Origin: Streptomyces venezuelae
GTDB taxonomy: Bacteria > Actinomycetota > Actinomycetes > Streptomycetales > Streptomycetaceae
DNA: 64,000 nt
NCBI RefSeq assembly: GCF_008642375.1
Contig: NZ_CP029194.1
Span: forward strand, 8,364,501 to 8,428,500
Reading direction: 5' to 3'
Shown here: positions 8,144-17,900 of the stretch, piece after piece
Layout of the letters: each line of letters opens with the position of its first letter
Numbering within the stretch: position 1 is the first letter of the stretch
Program-made: the position numbers and the translations under genes
The notes under the pieces: generated by a model
The model's database searches: none
The model's input: the letters and a program-made list of their open reading frames with translations, nothing else
What the model was told of the DNA's origin: nothing

Positions 8144-9637
8144 ATGGTGACGGACCGGTACGGCAATCCGTTGTACGAGTGCACCCAGGAGACGGCCGCA
8201 CACCTGGACCGAGCCGTCGAGTCCCTGCTCCACTTCAGCCCCGAGGTGGAGCAGGCGGTCGGTGATGCTCTCGACAGTGCGCCGGCCTCACCCGTCGCCC
8301 AGTCCTTCGCCGCCTATCTGGGGGCGTTGGGTACGGAGCCGGGCGACGCCCTCGCCGCACGGCAGCGGTTCGACCGGTACGCGGCAGGTGTGGACGTCGC
8401 GTCCCTGCCGGTGCGGGAGCGCCTGCACGTTGCCGCGGCCGGGGCATGGCTGGCCGGCGATCTGCGCCGCGCCGGCGGGCTGCTGGAGCAGCTGTCCCTG
8501 GTGTGCCCGAGAGACGCGCTCGCCCTGGCTGTGGGCCACCAGCTGGACTTCTTCACCGGCGACGCAGTCCGCCTGCGTGATCGCATCGGTGGAGCCCTCT
8601 CGGCCTGGGACGAGGCCGATCCTCACCGCGGCCTGGTGTTGGGCATGTACGCGTTCGGGCTGGAGGAGTCGGGCCACTACCGCCTGGCCGAGGAGGCGGG
8701 ACTCGCCGCGGTCGAGCAGAACCCTCGCGACGTCTGGGCGATCCACGCCGTGGTGCACACCTACGAGATGCAGGGGCGGGTGGCGGAAGGCATCGGCTAC
8801 CTCGATGCGCGGCGCGAGAACTGGGCGCGGGGCAACTACCTCAACGTCCACAACTGGTGGCACTACGCCTTGTACGCCTTGGAGGCGGGAGACACCGGCA
8901 CCGCCTTGACCATCTACGACGCCGCCTTGCACAACGAGGCGTCGGCCGGTGTGGCCATGGAACTGCTGGACGCCGCGGCGCTGTTGTGGCGGATCAGGCT
9001 CGCGGGAGGGGAGTCCGGCTCCCGTTTCGGGGCGCTGGCCGACGCGTGGGCCTCGCGAGCCGATCCACCCTTCTACGCGTTCAACGACGTGCACGCCGTC
9101 ATGTCCTATGTCGGTGCCGGGCGGCTCGGGGAGGCGGCGCGGCTCATCGCGGACCGACGTCGATGGCTGGCCCAGGGGGGCCCGGACAGCGTCACCAACC
9201 GGCGCATGACCGCGGACATCGGCCTGCCCGCGTGCGAAGCGCTGGTGGCGCACGGGCAAGGGAAGCACGCCACCGTCGTAGAGCTTCTGTGGCCACTGCG
9301 CCGCAGGCTGCACGAGTTCGGAGGCAGCCACGCGCAGCGCGACGCGCTCCAGAAGACCCTGCTCGACTCCGCGCTGAGCTCCGGACGGCACGAACTGGCC
9401 CGTGTGCTCATCAGCGAGCGGATCGGGATTCGGCCCGACAGCTCGTACAACTGGGGGGCGCGGGCTCGCCTCGCCGATGCGTTGGGCGACGCCGCCTCGG
9501 CCACCGTCGCTCGCGACCGTGCGAGTGACGCGGCCGCTGTGGCGGCCGAGCCCCTCCTGCCCGCGTCCCTTCGCCCGGACACCCGCACACCGTCCGGCGA
9601 GAGCGATGGGCCTGCGACCGGTCCCGTACCTCGGTGA
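8144..9637 (+). CDS. Tetratricopeptide repeat protein, TTC38-like
   Basis: A 497-residue all-helical cytoplasmic protein of the TTC38 family, whose members have TPR units and no known catalytic activity. The most diagnostic stretch (MYAFGLEE.GHYRLAEEAG...P.D.WAIHAVVHTYEMQGR, about residues 168-215) matches family members in eukaryotes and actinobacteria. TTG 8141, ATG 8144 and GTG 8147 lie in one frame; ATG is preferred, with GAGGTGA six bases upstream. The last 40 residues are low-complexity and rich in Pro, Ala and Ser. It is not in an obvious operon. The biological role is unknown; TPRs imply protein-protein contacts. Confidence 0.82.
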   Translation: MVTDRYGNPLYECTQETAAHLDRAVESLLHFSPEVEQAVGDALDSAPASPVAQSFAAYLGALGTEPGDALAARQRFDRYAAGVDVASLPVRERLHVAAAGAWLAGDLRRAGGLLEQLSLVCPRDALALAVGHQLDFFTGDAVRLRDRIGGALSAWDEADPHRGLVLGMYAFGLEESGHYRLAEEAGLAAVEQNPRDVWAIHAVVHTYEMQGRVAEGIGYLDARRENWARGNYLNVHNWWHYALYALEAGDTGTALTIYDAALHNEASAGVAMELLDAAALLWRIRLAGGESGSRFGALADAWASRADPPFYAFNDVHAVMSYVGAGRLGEAARLIADRRRWLAQGGPDSVTNRRMTADIGLPACEALVAHGQGKHATVVELLWPLRRRLHEFGGSHAQRDALQKTLLDSALSSGRHELARVLISERIGIRPDSSYNWGARARLADALGDAASATVARDRASDAAAVAAEPLLPASLRPDTRTPSGESDGPATGPVPR

Positions 9638-9818
9638 ATCCGCTGGCAGCGGTCGAGATCCCCGACTCGGGCCGGAGGTCCATGGGGACGGGCCTGGGCA
9701 TTCGCGTGATGCTCGCCGATCCACATCTCGACCTGCCCACGGCCCAGTCGACGATCTGGTCGGCCATCGCCCCGTCATTGGGCATCTCTCCCGCCTTCCC
9801 CGAGGCCCGACCAACGAC

Positions 9819-10910
9819 TCAGGGCGGGTGCAGGCGTACGGCCAAGGCGGCGATGTCGTCGTCGAGGCTGCCTCTGCTGTGGCGGAGGAGGTCGTGGTGC
9901 AGGGCCGTGAGCAGATCACGGGGAGGTGTGGGGGGCTGGCGGCGCATCCAGGCTGTCAACGGGAAGAACTCCCCGTCACGGGCGCGGGTCTCGGCGATCC
10001 CGTCCGTATAGAGGAGCAGCAGTTCCCCGGGAGCGAAGTCGAAGGCGTCCGCGTGGTACTGGTCGCCGAGCAGTTCCGCGAGGCTGAGCAAGGGCGAGGG
10101 GACGGACGGCTCGAGGATGCGCACGTTCTTGAGGCTGTGGATCAAGGGAGGGGGGTGTCCGCAGTTGACGATGGTGATGTGGCTGCCCTGATGCGGGATC
10201 TCGACGAGCAGCGCGGTGGCGAAGCGTTCCATCGGCGCCTCGGGTGGATGGGCGGCGTTGTGCCGGGCGCAGCTCGCGTCGAGCCTGCGGGCGACGTCGG
10301 TCATGGAACTCTCGCCGTGTGCCGCCTCCCGGAAGGCGTTGACGATCGCCGCGGCCGCCCCCACGGCCGGCAGGCCTTTGCCCCGTACGTCTCCGATGAG
10401 CAGCCTTACCCCGTACGGAGTATCGACGACCTCGTAGAAGTCCCCGCCGATGCGGGCTTCCGCGGCCGCAGCGAGGTACAGCGATTCGATCTCGACGTTC
10501 CGGAAGCGGTGCGGCAGGGGACGCAGCACCACCTGCTGGGCGGCGTCGGCGACGAGCCGTACCTGAAAGAGCGTGCGCTCCCGTTGGAGCCGGACATGGC
10601 TTCCGTACGCGGCGGCCACGGTGACCGCGATGATCCCCGCACACGTCCACCACGTCCCGAGATCGGGGAAGACGAGGCTGAGGCCGATCATCAGAAGGAG
10701 GCAGACGGTCCCGAGGAGAATGGTCGGGAGAACCGGCCACATGGAGGCGGCCAGGGCCGGCGCCGCGGGCAGGAGGCGGCTGAAGGCCATCTCCGGCGGA
10801 GTGGCGTAGGCCAGGCTGGCGATCACGACGGTCAGAATCACCGGCGACAGCCGCACGAGCCTGCCGTAGCCGGGGCTCCGACGGAGCCGCGGCTGTCCGG
10901 ACTCGATCAT
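9819..10910 (-). CDS. Membrane-anchored PP2C-type (SpoIIE) serine/threonine phosphatase
   Basis: A 363-residue protein. About four predicted membrane segments fill residues 25-115. The cytoplasmic SpoIIE-type PP2C domain follows, with typical runs ARIGGDFYEV, LLIGDVRGKG, NCGHPPPL, LLLYTDGIAE and DDDIAALAVR; the aspartates of GGDFY, GDVRGKG, YTDG and DDDIA bind the metals. Streptomyces have dozens of these, mostly linked to anti-anti-sigma signalling. No GAF, PAS or anti-sigma kinase domain is present, so input would come through the membrane part. ATG 10910 begins just before the first helix but has only a weak ribosome site; an upstream start is possible. No partner switch gene lies nearby. 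Confidence 0.87.
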   Translation of the reverse strand: MIESGQPRLRRSPGYGRLVRLSPVILTVVIASLAYATPPEMAFSRLLPAAPALAASMWPVLPTILLGTVCLLLMIGLSLVFPDLGTWWTCAGIIAVTVAAAYGSHVRLQRERTLFQVRLVADAAQQVVLRPLPHRFRNVEIESLYLAAAAEARIGGDFYEVVDTPYGVRLLIGDVRGKGLPAVGAAAAIVNAFREAAHGESSMTDVARRLDASCARHNAAHPPEAPMERFATALLVEIPHQGSHITIVNCGHPPPLIHSLKNVRILEPSVPSPLLSLAELLGDQYHADAFDFAPGELLLLYTDGIAETRARDGEFFPLTAWMRRQPPTPPRDLLTALHHDLLRHSRGSLDDDIAALAVRLHPP

Positions 10911-11087
10911 GAATCCCAGAGTATCCGCGAGGGGCCCGCTCAGCGACGCGGCGATTGGGCCCGGCGCGTGACACTGCCCCGGCTTGCGCGCTGGTAACCA
11001 GCGTGAACGACACCCGGAGGGGGCGACTGACCGTCCCGGCGGCGCTTCCCGCGTGCGAGGCGCGCCGAGGGTGGCGACACTGGTGTC

Positions 11088-11288
11088 ATGGCACACAAGG
11101 TATCTCTGGAGGGCGGGCCGGAAGATCTCCTCGAGCGGGTTGTCACGGTCGAGACCCCCGGCGAGGACGTGAAAATCCTGCATCGAGGCGGATACGAGCA
11201 CTTCAGGGAGACCCCACGCCGACACGACAGCGAAGAGGGAACCCTTCGGGTGTACGAGTGGTGGGAACGTACGGAGATCGCCGAGTAG
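11088..11288 (+). CDS. DUF5988-like miniprotein
   Basis: A 66-residue soluble acidic protein with the pattern LEGGPEDLLERVV, RGGYEHF and a C-terminal YEWWERTEIAE, which matches what I recall of the Streptomyces DUF5988 family, often found near secondary-metabolite or regulatory genes. No function is known. ATG 11088 is used and no strong Shine-Dalgarno is visible. Codon use is normal and a near-perfect terminator hairpin lies just downstream at 11328-11367, supporting a real transcript. The family name is from memory of its motifs. Confidence 0.7.
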   Translation: MAHKVSLEGGPEDLLERVVTVETPGEDVKILHRGGYEHFRETPRRHDSEEGTLRVYEWWERTEIAE

Positions 11289-11327
11289 GCACGTCGCCGC
11301 TCGTACAGACCAGTCTTTCGGGCTGAC

Positions 11328-11367
11328 GCGAAACGCCCGGCCGGAAAGCCCCGGCCGGGCGTTTCGC
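11328..11367. terminator. Bidirectional terminator hairpin
   Basis: A perfect 17-bp stem (11328-11344 pairing with 11351-11367) encloses a 6-base loop. It lies between the convergent DUF5988-like gene and the SUKH gene and should stop transcripts from both sides. It is one of the strongest hairpins in the window. Confidence 0.9.
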
Positions 11368-11384
11368 ACACACACTGCGGGGCG

Positions 11385-11927
11385 TCAGCCCTGCGGCTGG
11401 AACGTCACCTCACTCACGTCCCAGAGGAACTCTCCGCCCAGTGGATTCTCCGGCCATTCGGCACGGAAGCTCCGGACGAGGAACTCCACCATCCCGCAGT
11501 CGTAGCGGCTCCACAGCATGTCGTTGCGGTGGTAGACCACGACGGGCCACTTGGCGGGATCGTCGTCCGAGGCGTCCCAGCAGAGCATGTCCGCGGTGGC
11601 GGAGACCCCCCAGGAGATCAGCACCGGAGAGGTGCCCTCCAGCTCGGGCGTCTTCTCCTCCGTCTCCCAGTCGGCCTCGGCGTTCGCCGTCTCGATCACC
11701 ATGCCGTCCCGCGGGGCCTGTTCCAGCGGCACCTTGGGCTCCGGCCTGCCGATCGACAGGTACTTCTGCACCGCGCCGGCCCCGTAGACCTCCATGAAGC
11801 GCCGGAAGTCCTCCGGGAACGGCTTGCCCCACGTCGCGGCAAGGGCGGCCCAGTCGACCGTCGTGTCCCCGTCCTTCGGCGGCGGCATAAGCCGTTGCAG
11901 GGCGTCCAGGCCGGTCGGCTCACTCAT
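11385..11927 (-). CDS. SMI1/KNR4 (SUKH) family protein, probable Rhs immunity protein
   Basis: A 180-residue cytoplasmic protein of the SUKH superfamily, the commonest immunity fold of bacterial polymorphic toxin systems. Signs are the early LP.D.R.F...YG pattern (PFPEDFRRFMEVYGAG, about residues 36-51), the later tryptophan-rich strand WDASDDDPAKWPVVVYHRND, and the length. It sits 45 bases downstream of the Rhs toxin gene on the same strand, the standard toxin-then-immunity order, so it should bind and block that toxin's nuclease tip in sister cells. Partnership rests on family and position. A terminator follows, so the pair forms a closed unit. Confidence 0.85.
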   Translation of the reverse strand: MSEPTGLDALQRLMPPPKDGDTTVDWAALAATWGKPFPEDFRRFMEVYGAGAVQKYLSIGRPEPKVPLEQAPRDGMVIETANAEADWETEEKTPELEGTSPVLISWGVSATADMLCWDASDDDPAKWPVVVYHRNDMLWSRYDCGMVEFLVRSFRAEWPENPLGGEFLWDVSEVTFQPQG

Positions 11928-11972
11928 CGGTGCCTCGCTCCGTGTCCGTGCGGGGGTCCGCTCCGGTCCCCG

Positions 11973-14900
11973 TCATGGCGTGCTCCCTGTGGGTACCGGC
12001 GAACCGCCGCTGCTCTGTGTGCCGAGATTGTCTCCCGTGCTGAGTGTGTTCGGGATGAACACCTGGAAGTTGATCCCCACCGAGCCATCGGGATTCACGC
12101 CGTACGCCGACATGTCGTAACCCGTCGGCACCGTCCTGTTGCCGTCGTAGCGGGGAGACACGGTGTACATGACGTCCTGGCCCGCCATCACGGCGTTGTA
12201 GACCTGCAGTTCGTACGACCTCATGTGCTCTTCGCCCTGCGTGGAGCCGATCTGCTTGGCGTTGGCACCGCGCGCGCACGGCGAGAGGTTCGCCAGGACT
12301 CCCTTGCCCGCCAGCTTGTTGCCGATGAGGTGACAGGCGTTGACGTTCTTCTGAGCGTCGAGCCCCTTGCCCTTGGCGTAGTCCTGCGCCCACTCGTATC
12401 CCGGAGGGTTGGAACCCACGCCGGTTCCCTTGTTCTTGTTCAGGTACTCCTTGGTCAGGCAGGCCTCGGCGGCCGTGGCCCGGTTGCCGTTGGCCGCGTC
12501 CCGCTCGCCGTACTTGATCCAGCCGTCGCCGCAACCCGACTTGTCGTCGTCGTCGTTGTCGGGCTCGGGCTGGGGCCGCGGAAGGCGCCGCGGGTCCGGT
12601 GCGGGCTCGTCGTCGGTGTCGTCCCGGGAGCGGGAGGCCTCCTCGATCCGGTCCCGGACCTCGCTGGCGACGTACGCGACGGCCGCCACGACGACGATGA
12701 TGGCGACCGTCACCACGACCGCCGCGACGAAGGCCGCGGCGACCGCCGGGATCGCGAGGGCGAACCAGTGGCCGTCGATCTCGACGTTGCTGATCGGGTT
12801 GCCGCCGGTGAAGGCGTAGCGGTTGCCGGTGAAGGGGTCGCTGCCCAGGCCCATGTCGGCCAGGGCCCCGTTGTACATGTCCCGGCTGGTGAAGCGGTTC
12901 AGCCCCGGGTCGTAGTCACGGAATCCCATGTCGTACGTGCCGGACCCGGCGTCCCACCGCTTGGCGTTGTAGCGGTAGGAGTTGTACTCCTCCTTCGTCG
13001 GGTCGGAGGCGTCCGGCTTGTCGATGCCGGTGAACTCCGACGAGTCGTCGTTGCCGTAGGCCGTGTAGCCGTAGGTGGCCTTGGTGTCGCCGGCGGCGTC
13101 GGTCAGCGTCTCGACGTCCGTGTGGCTGTTGTAGCCGTAGTAGGCGTCCTCGGTCGTCCCGTTCTCGTTGTGCTTGACCTGCGACAGCCGCTGGCCCCAC
13201 GGGCTGTACTGGTAGGACTTGGTGAGCTTGCCGGCCACCTCCTCGGTCAGCACCTCCTGGGAGAGGCCGAGGTAGCGGTAGTCGGTGGTCTTGCCGTCCG
13301 CGGTCTTCGACGAGGTGCGGTCGAGCGGGTCGAAGGTGTACTTCGTCGACTTCATCGCGCCGGAGCCGTCCCGCTGCTGGGACTCGACGACGTGGTCGAA
13401 ACCGTCGTAGATGCTGCGCGAGACGATCTGCCCGTCCTGGGACGTCGACTCCTGACGACCCAGCGGGTCGTAGTTGAAGGAGGTGACGGATCCCGCGGTG
13501 GTCGACGTCTGGAGCCGGTTGCGGTCGTAACGGAAGTCCGTGGAGGCCCCGCCGACGGTCTGCTGGACGACGTTGGCGTTGTCGTCGTGGACGTACGTCT
13601 CCGTGGCGGCGCCGTTGCCGGTCTTCACCGACTTGGCGATCCGGTCGACCGGGTCGTAGGTGTACGCGGTGGTGGACTCGAGGTACGCCGCGTGGTTGTC
13701 GGCGTTCATCTTCTTCGCCGCGTCCTGCGCCTTGTTGCCGTTGGCGTCGTAGGCGTAGGTGTGCGAGGCGACGAGCGTGCCGTCGGCCTTCTTCTCCGCG
13801 CTGGTCCTGACCGCGCCGTCGAGGAAGTAGCCGAAGTCGACGGTGTTGCCGTTGTCCTTGGTCTCCCGCAGCGACTCGCCGCGGTCGGTGTAGGTGTACG
13901 AGGTGATCTTGGGGTCGGTGTCCGTGGGCGAGGTGCCCACCGAGACCGTCTTGACCTTCTCCCTCAGGTCGTAGGTGTACTTCGAGTACTGGTCGGGGTG
14001 GGTGATGCTCTCGGGCTGGTCGTTGGCGTCGTAGGTGTAGGTCGTGCTGGTCTTCTGCTGGCCGGCCAGGGTCTCGGTGATCCCGGACACCCGGTTCAGA
14101 CCGGTGTAGGAGATCGTGTACGTGTCGACCTCGGCGCCGGACGACAGGTCGTCGATCAGCGAGAGGTTGTCGTTCAGGTCGTAGGCGTAGCGGAAGTGGT
14201 GCTTCTCCGCGTCGATGTCGCCGGTGAGGTCGCGCACCAGCTTGACCCCGTCGGCCACGACCTTGCCGTCGGCGGCCTGGAACAGTTCCAGCTTCGCCGC
14301 GTTGCCCTGGGTGAAGTCGTACGTGCCGAGGCTGACCCAGGTGCCCGCCGCGGTGGACTGGTCGACCGTGCGGTCGGTGCTGCCGGCGCCGTGGGTGACC
14401 TTGTACGTGGCGGACCTGCTGGCCCCGGCGACCTGCGGGAACTTCACGTACGCCGTGTACTTGCCGTTCTTCGGGATGTTCAGCGTCCAGGAGTACGCGT
14501 CCGTCCCGGCTCCGGCCGCGTGCACGCGGTGGTCGAAGCCCTGCTGCCCGGTGAGGTTCGCCGTGGTCCAGGTACCGGTGGAACCGGTGTGCTGGACATC
14601 GGAGTTGTCGACGAGCGGCACCGCGGTGCCGACCGGCACACCGTCGTCGGTCTTCTCCTTCAGCTTGCCGTTCGGGTAGTAGCTCCAGCCCATGGTGCGG
14701 CTGACGGACTCACCGGCGGAGCTGAGCGTCCTGGAGGTCTGCAGCCCCAGGTCGTTGTACTCGTAGCTCGTCCGGATGTCCCACGGGTCGGTGGAGCTCT
14801 TGGTCCACCCGTTGTCGTAGTAGGTGAACTCGGTGTCGTTGCGGACCGTCTGGCCCTCCGAGGGCGGCTGCGAGGTCCGCGTGACGCGGCCGGCCGCGTC

Positions 14901-17900
14901 GTAGAAGGTCTGCGTGTAGACGTTCGGGTTGTTGTAGCGGGCGTCCGACGGGTCGTACGGCAGGTACTGCTTGACCGGCCGGTTCAGCTCGTCGTACTCG
15001 GTACGACTGGTGAAGTCGTCGGCGTTCGCGGTCTCCGTGCCGCGCGGGGTGATGACCCGGGTGGCGTTGCCGACCTGGTCGTACTCGTAGCGGGTCGTCC
15101 GGTACGTGATGTCGGTACCCGAGCCCGAGTGCGGAACCCTCTGCTCGGTCTTGCGGCCCCGCTCGTCGTAGCCGGAATAGGTGGTGTTGCCGTCGGGGTC
15201 CGTGTCGGCGACGACCAGCGCGTCCTTGTCGTAGGCGCGGCGCGTCACATTGCCCAGCGGGTCGGTGACCGAGGTGACCCGGTGCTCCAGGTCGTAGGTC
15301 ATCTTCGACGAGAAGTCGTCGGGGTCGGCCGTCCGGTTCTTCTTCGGGTCGACGACCTTGACGTTGTTGCCCACCTCGTCGTACGTGTACGTGATCTTCT
15401 CGCCGAGGGCGTTGACCACCGAGGCGAGCTGGTAGATCTCGTCGTAGTTCTGTGTGGTGGTGTAGTCGTCCGGGACGCCGGACGTGGCCACGCCCTTCGG
15501 TTCGGTCGTGGTCTTCAGGTGGCCGGTCTTGTCGTACGTGTAGACCGTCCGGCGCAGCGGCGCGGTCGGCGTGTCCTGCGGCGAGGTGGCCTCGGTGAGC
15601 TGGTCGGCCGCGTCGTAGGCCGCCGTGGAGACGGCACCGGTGGGCGCGATCGCCTTGGTGACGTTGTCGTTGGCGTCGTAGTCGGGTGCCGGCACGGTGA
15701 TCAGGTCGCCCGCGGCCTGGTCCCTCGGTGCCGTCCTGACCAGCGGCCGGCCGTACGTGTCGTACGTCTGCGTGGTGCGGTGGCCCAGCGCGTCGGTCGT
15801 CCTGGTGACCTTGCCGCGCACGTCGTACTCGTAGCCCGTGCTGTTGCCGAGGGCGTCCGTGATCTTCGCCGGGTAACCGGTCTGCGTGAACTCGCTGTTG
15901 ACCGTGGAGTGGCCGTTGGCGTCGGTGGCCTTGGTGAGCTGGCCGTGGGCGTCGTACTCGTACGTGGTCGTGTAGTCGCCCGCGGCGGGCGTCGCGACGC
16001 CCTTCGGGTCGGTGACCGTCTTCAGGTTGCCGAAGGCGTCATAGCCGAACTGCCAGGCGCGGCCCTCCGGCGACGTCTTGCGGAACAGGTCGGAGGAGTA
16101 GCCGTCCAGCCGCTTGACGTACTCGAACTTCTGGGCGTCGGCCGGGTACCTGCCGGGCGCGCAGTCGCTCTGCGGCGGGACCCCGCCCTTGTTGTGCTCC
16201 GCGGTGCGCTTCCACAGCGGGTAGCCGGTGAGAGGGTCGTAGCAGTAGGCGGTGACGGCGCCGTTGTTCTCCTCCATGTACGTGACGTTGTTGTCCGCGT
16301 CCCACGCCAGCTCGGTCTGCTGCGACTTGGCGTTGACGGACCGCACCGGACGCCCGAAGTCGTCGGTGACGTACGTGGCGTCGTGGCCCTCGGCGTCGGT
16401 GACCACGGTGGAGGTGAAGCGGGTGTCGGCCGTGTCCGCGGCGTACGCGAACCGCGTGTCGCCGCCGATGCGGTCGGTGATGGACTGGGTCCACCAGTGG
16501 TACTTCGGGTCGTCGCCCTCGCTCGGGTAGTAGTAGTCGAGGGCGGTGGCGTTGCCGCGCGGGTCGGTGATGCGGACCAGCTTGACGTTCTTGTTGCCCT
16601 GCTCGGCGTCGTACGTGAAGCCGAAGACCTTCGGCTGGGACGAGCCCGCACCGTCGGTCAGCTTGGTGAGCAGCCCCTTGTCGGAGTACTCGAAGGTCAG
16701 CTTGCGGCCCGAGACGTCGGTGACCGACTTCAGGTGGTCGACGATCTTAGGGCTGCTCGTGTCCGCCTTGGTGAAGTAGGTGGCGGTGAGCGTCTGCCGC
16801 CCGGCGGGGTCGGTGATGTACGTGAGGAACTTCGTCGGCTTGTTGTTCGACTTGCGTTCCTCGTACGTGAACGTCTGGGTGTTGCCGTTCTTGTCGACGA
16901 CGGACGTCTGGTAGCCGTCACAGCCGAACAGGAACCGGGTGCCGTCCGGGCGCGTCAGAGTCCAGGCGTCCGGGATCGGGTCCTTCGCCGGGGTGCAGTC
17001 GAGACCCGGCTTGGCCGACAGCCGGAAGTGGACGCCGGCCGGTGCCTTCCAGGTGCCGTCCGTCTGTACCCGGAAGACGTGGGTGGTGCCGTCCCCGTCG
17101 GGCAGCCGCACCTCCCGTGGATTCGGGTTCGGGTGGAAGTCCAGCGGGGCGCCGAGCCGGATGGGCCCCGCGGCCTGCACGGACCAGCCGTGACCGGCGA
17201 CGGTGTCCGACGTGTCCTGGGTGTTGTAGGCGAAGCGGACGAAGGTGTTCAGACCGCGGCCCGGGTTGCTCAGGGCGTTGTACTGCCAGACGCTGTTCCC
17301 GACGGCGGTGTTGTTCATCAGCGACGAACCCGCGCCGGTGTTCTTGCCGTTGTACGAGTAGAACTTCTCCAGGCCCAGCTGGTCCGAGGTCGGGTCCTCG
17401 ACGGTGACGTTCAGACGGAGCCCGGGCGCACCGCCCGTCCCGGAGAGCCAGGTGCCCGCCGCGGTGTCCCGGACGTCCCAGGTGAGGACGTACTCGGTGC
17501 GCTTGCTGCCGGAGTCGGAGTTGATCGGTGCGCGGAGCCGGGCCTGCAGGGTGACCGAGTCACCGGGCAGCAGATCGGCCGGCAGGGCCGTCTGGAGCTG
17601 GTTGCCGCCGGTGGTGACGTCCGTGCCGTCCGGGAGTGCCCACCGGTGGCTCAGCGCGTGGGTGCCGGCCTTCCAGACGGACGTGGTGGTGTTGGTGAGG
17701 GTGAACTCGACGGTGTGGTCGCTGTTCGGGGTGATCCGGGCCGGGGTCTGCGGCGCGTAGTACGTCGCCTCGGTCGTCGAGTCGATGTACGTGACCGCGA
17801 TCCTGGGCCGCAGGCGCTGCTCGGTGCCCTCGGAGGACAGGAACAGGGTCCGCTCCTGCTGCGCGGCCTCGTCGGCCATCTTGAGGACCACGCCCTGCTG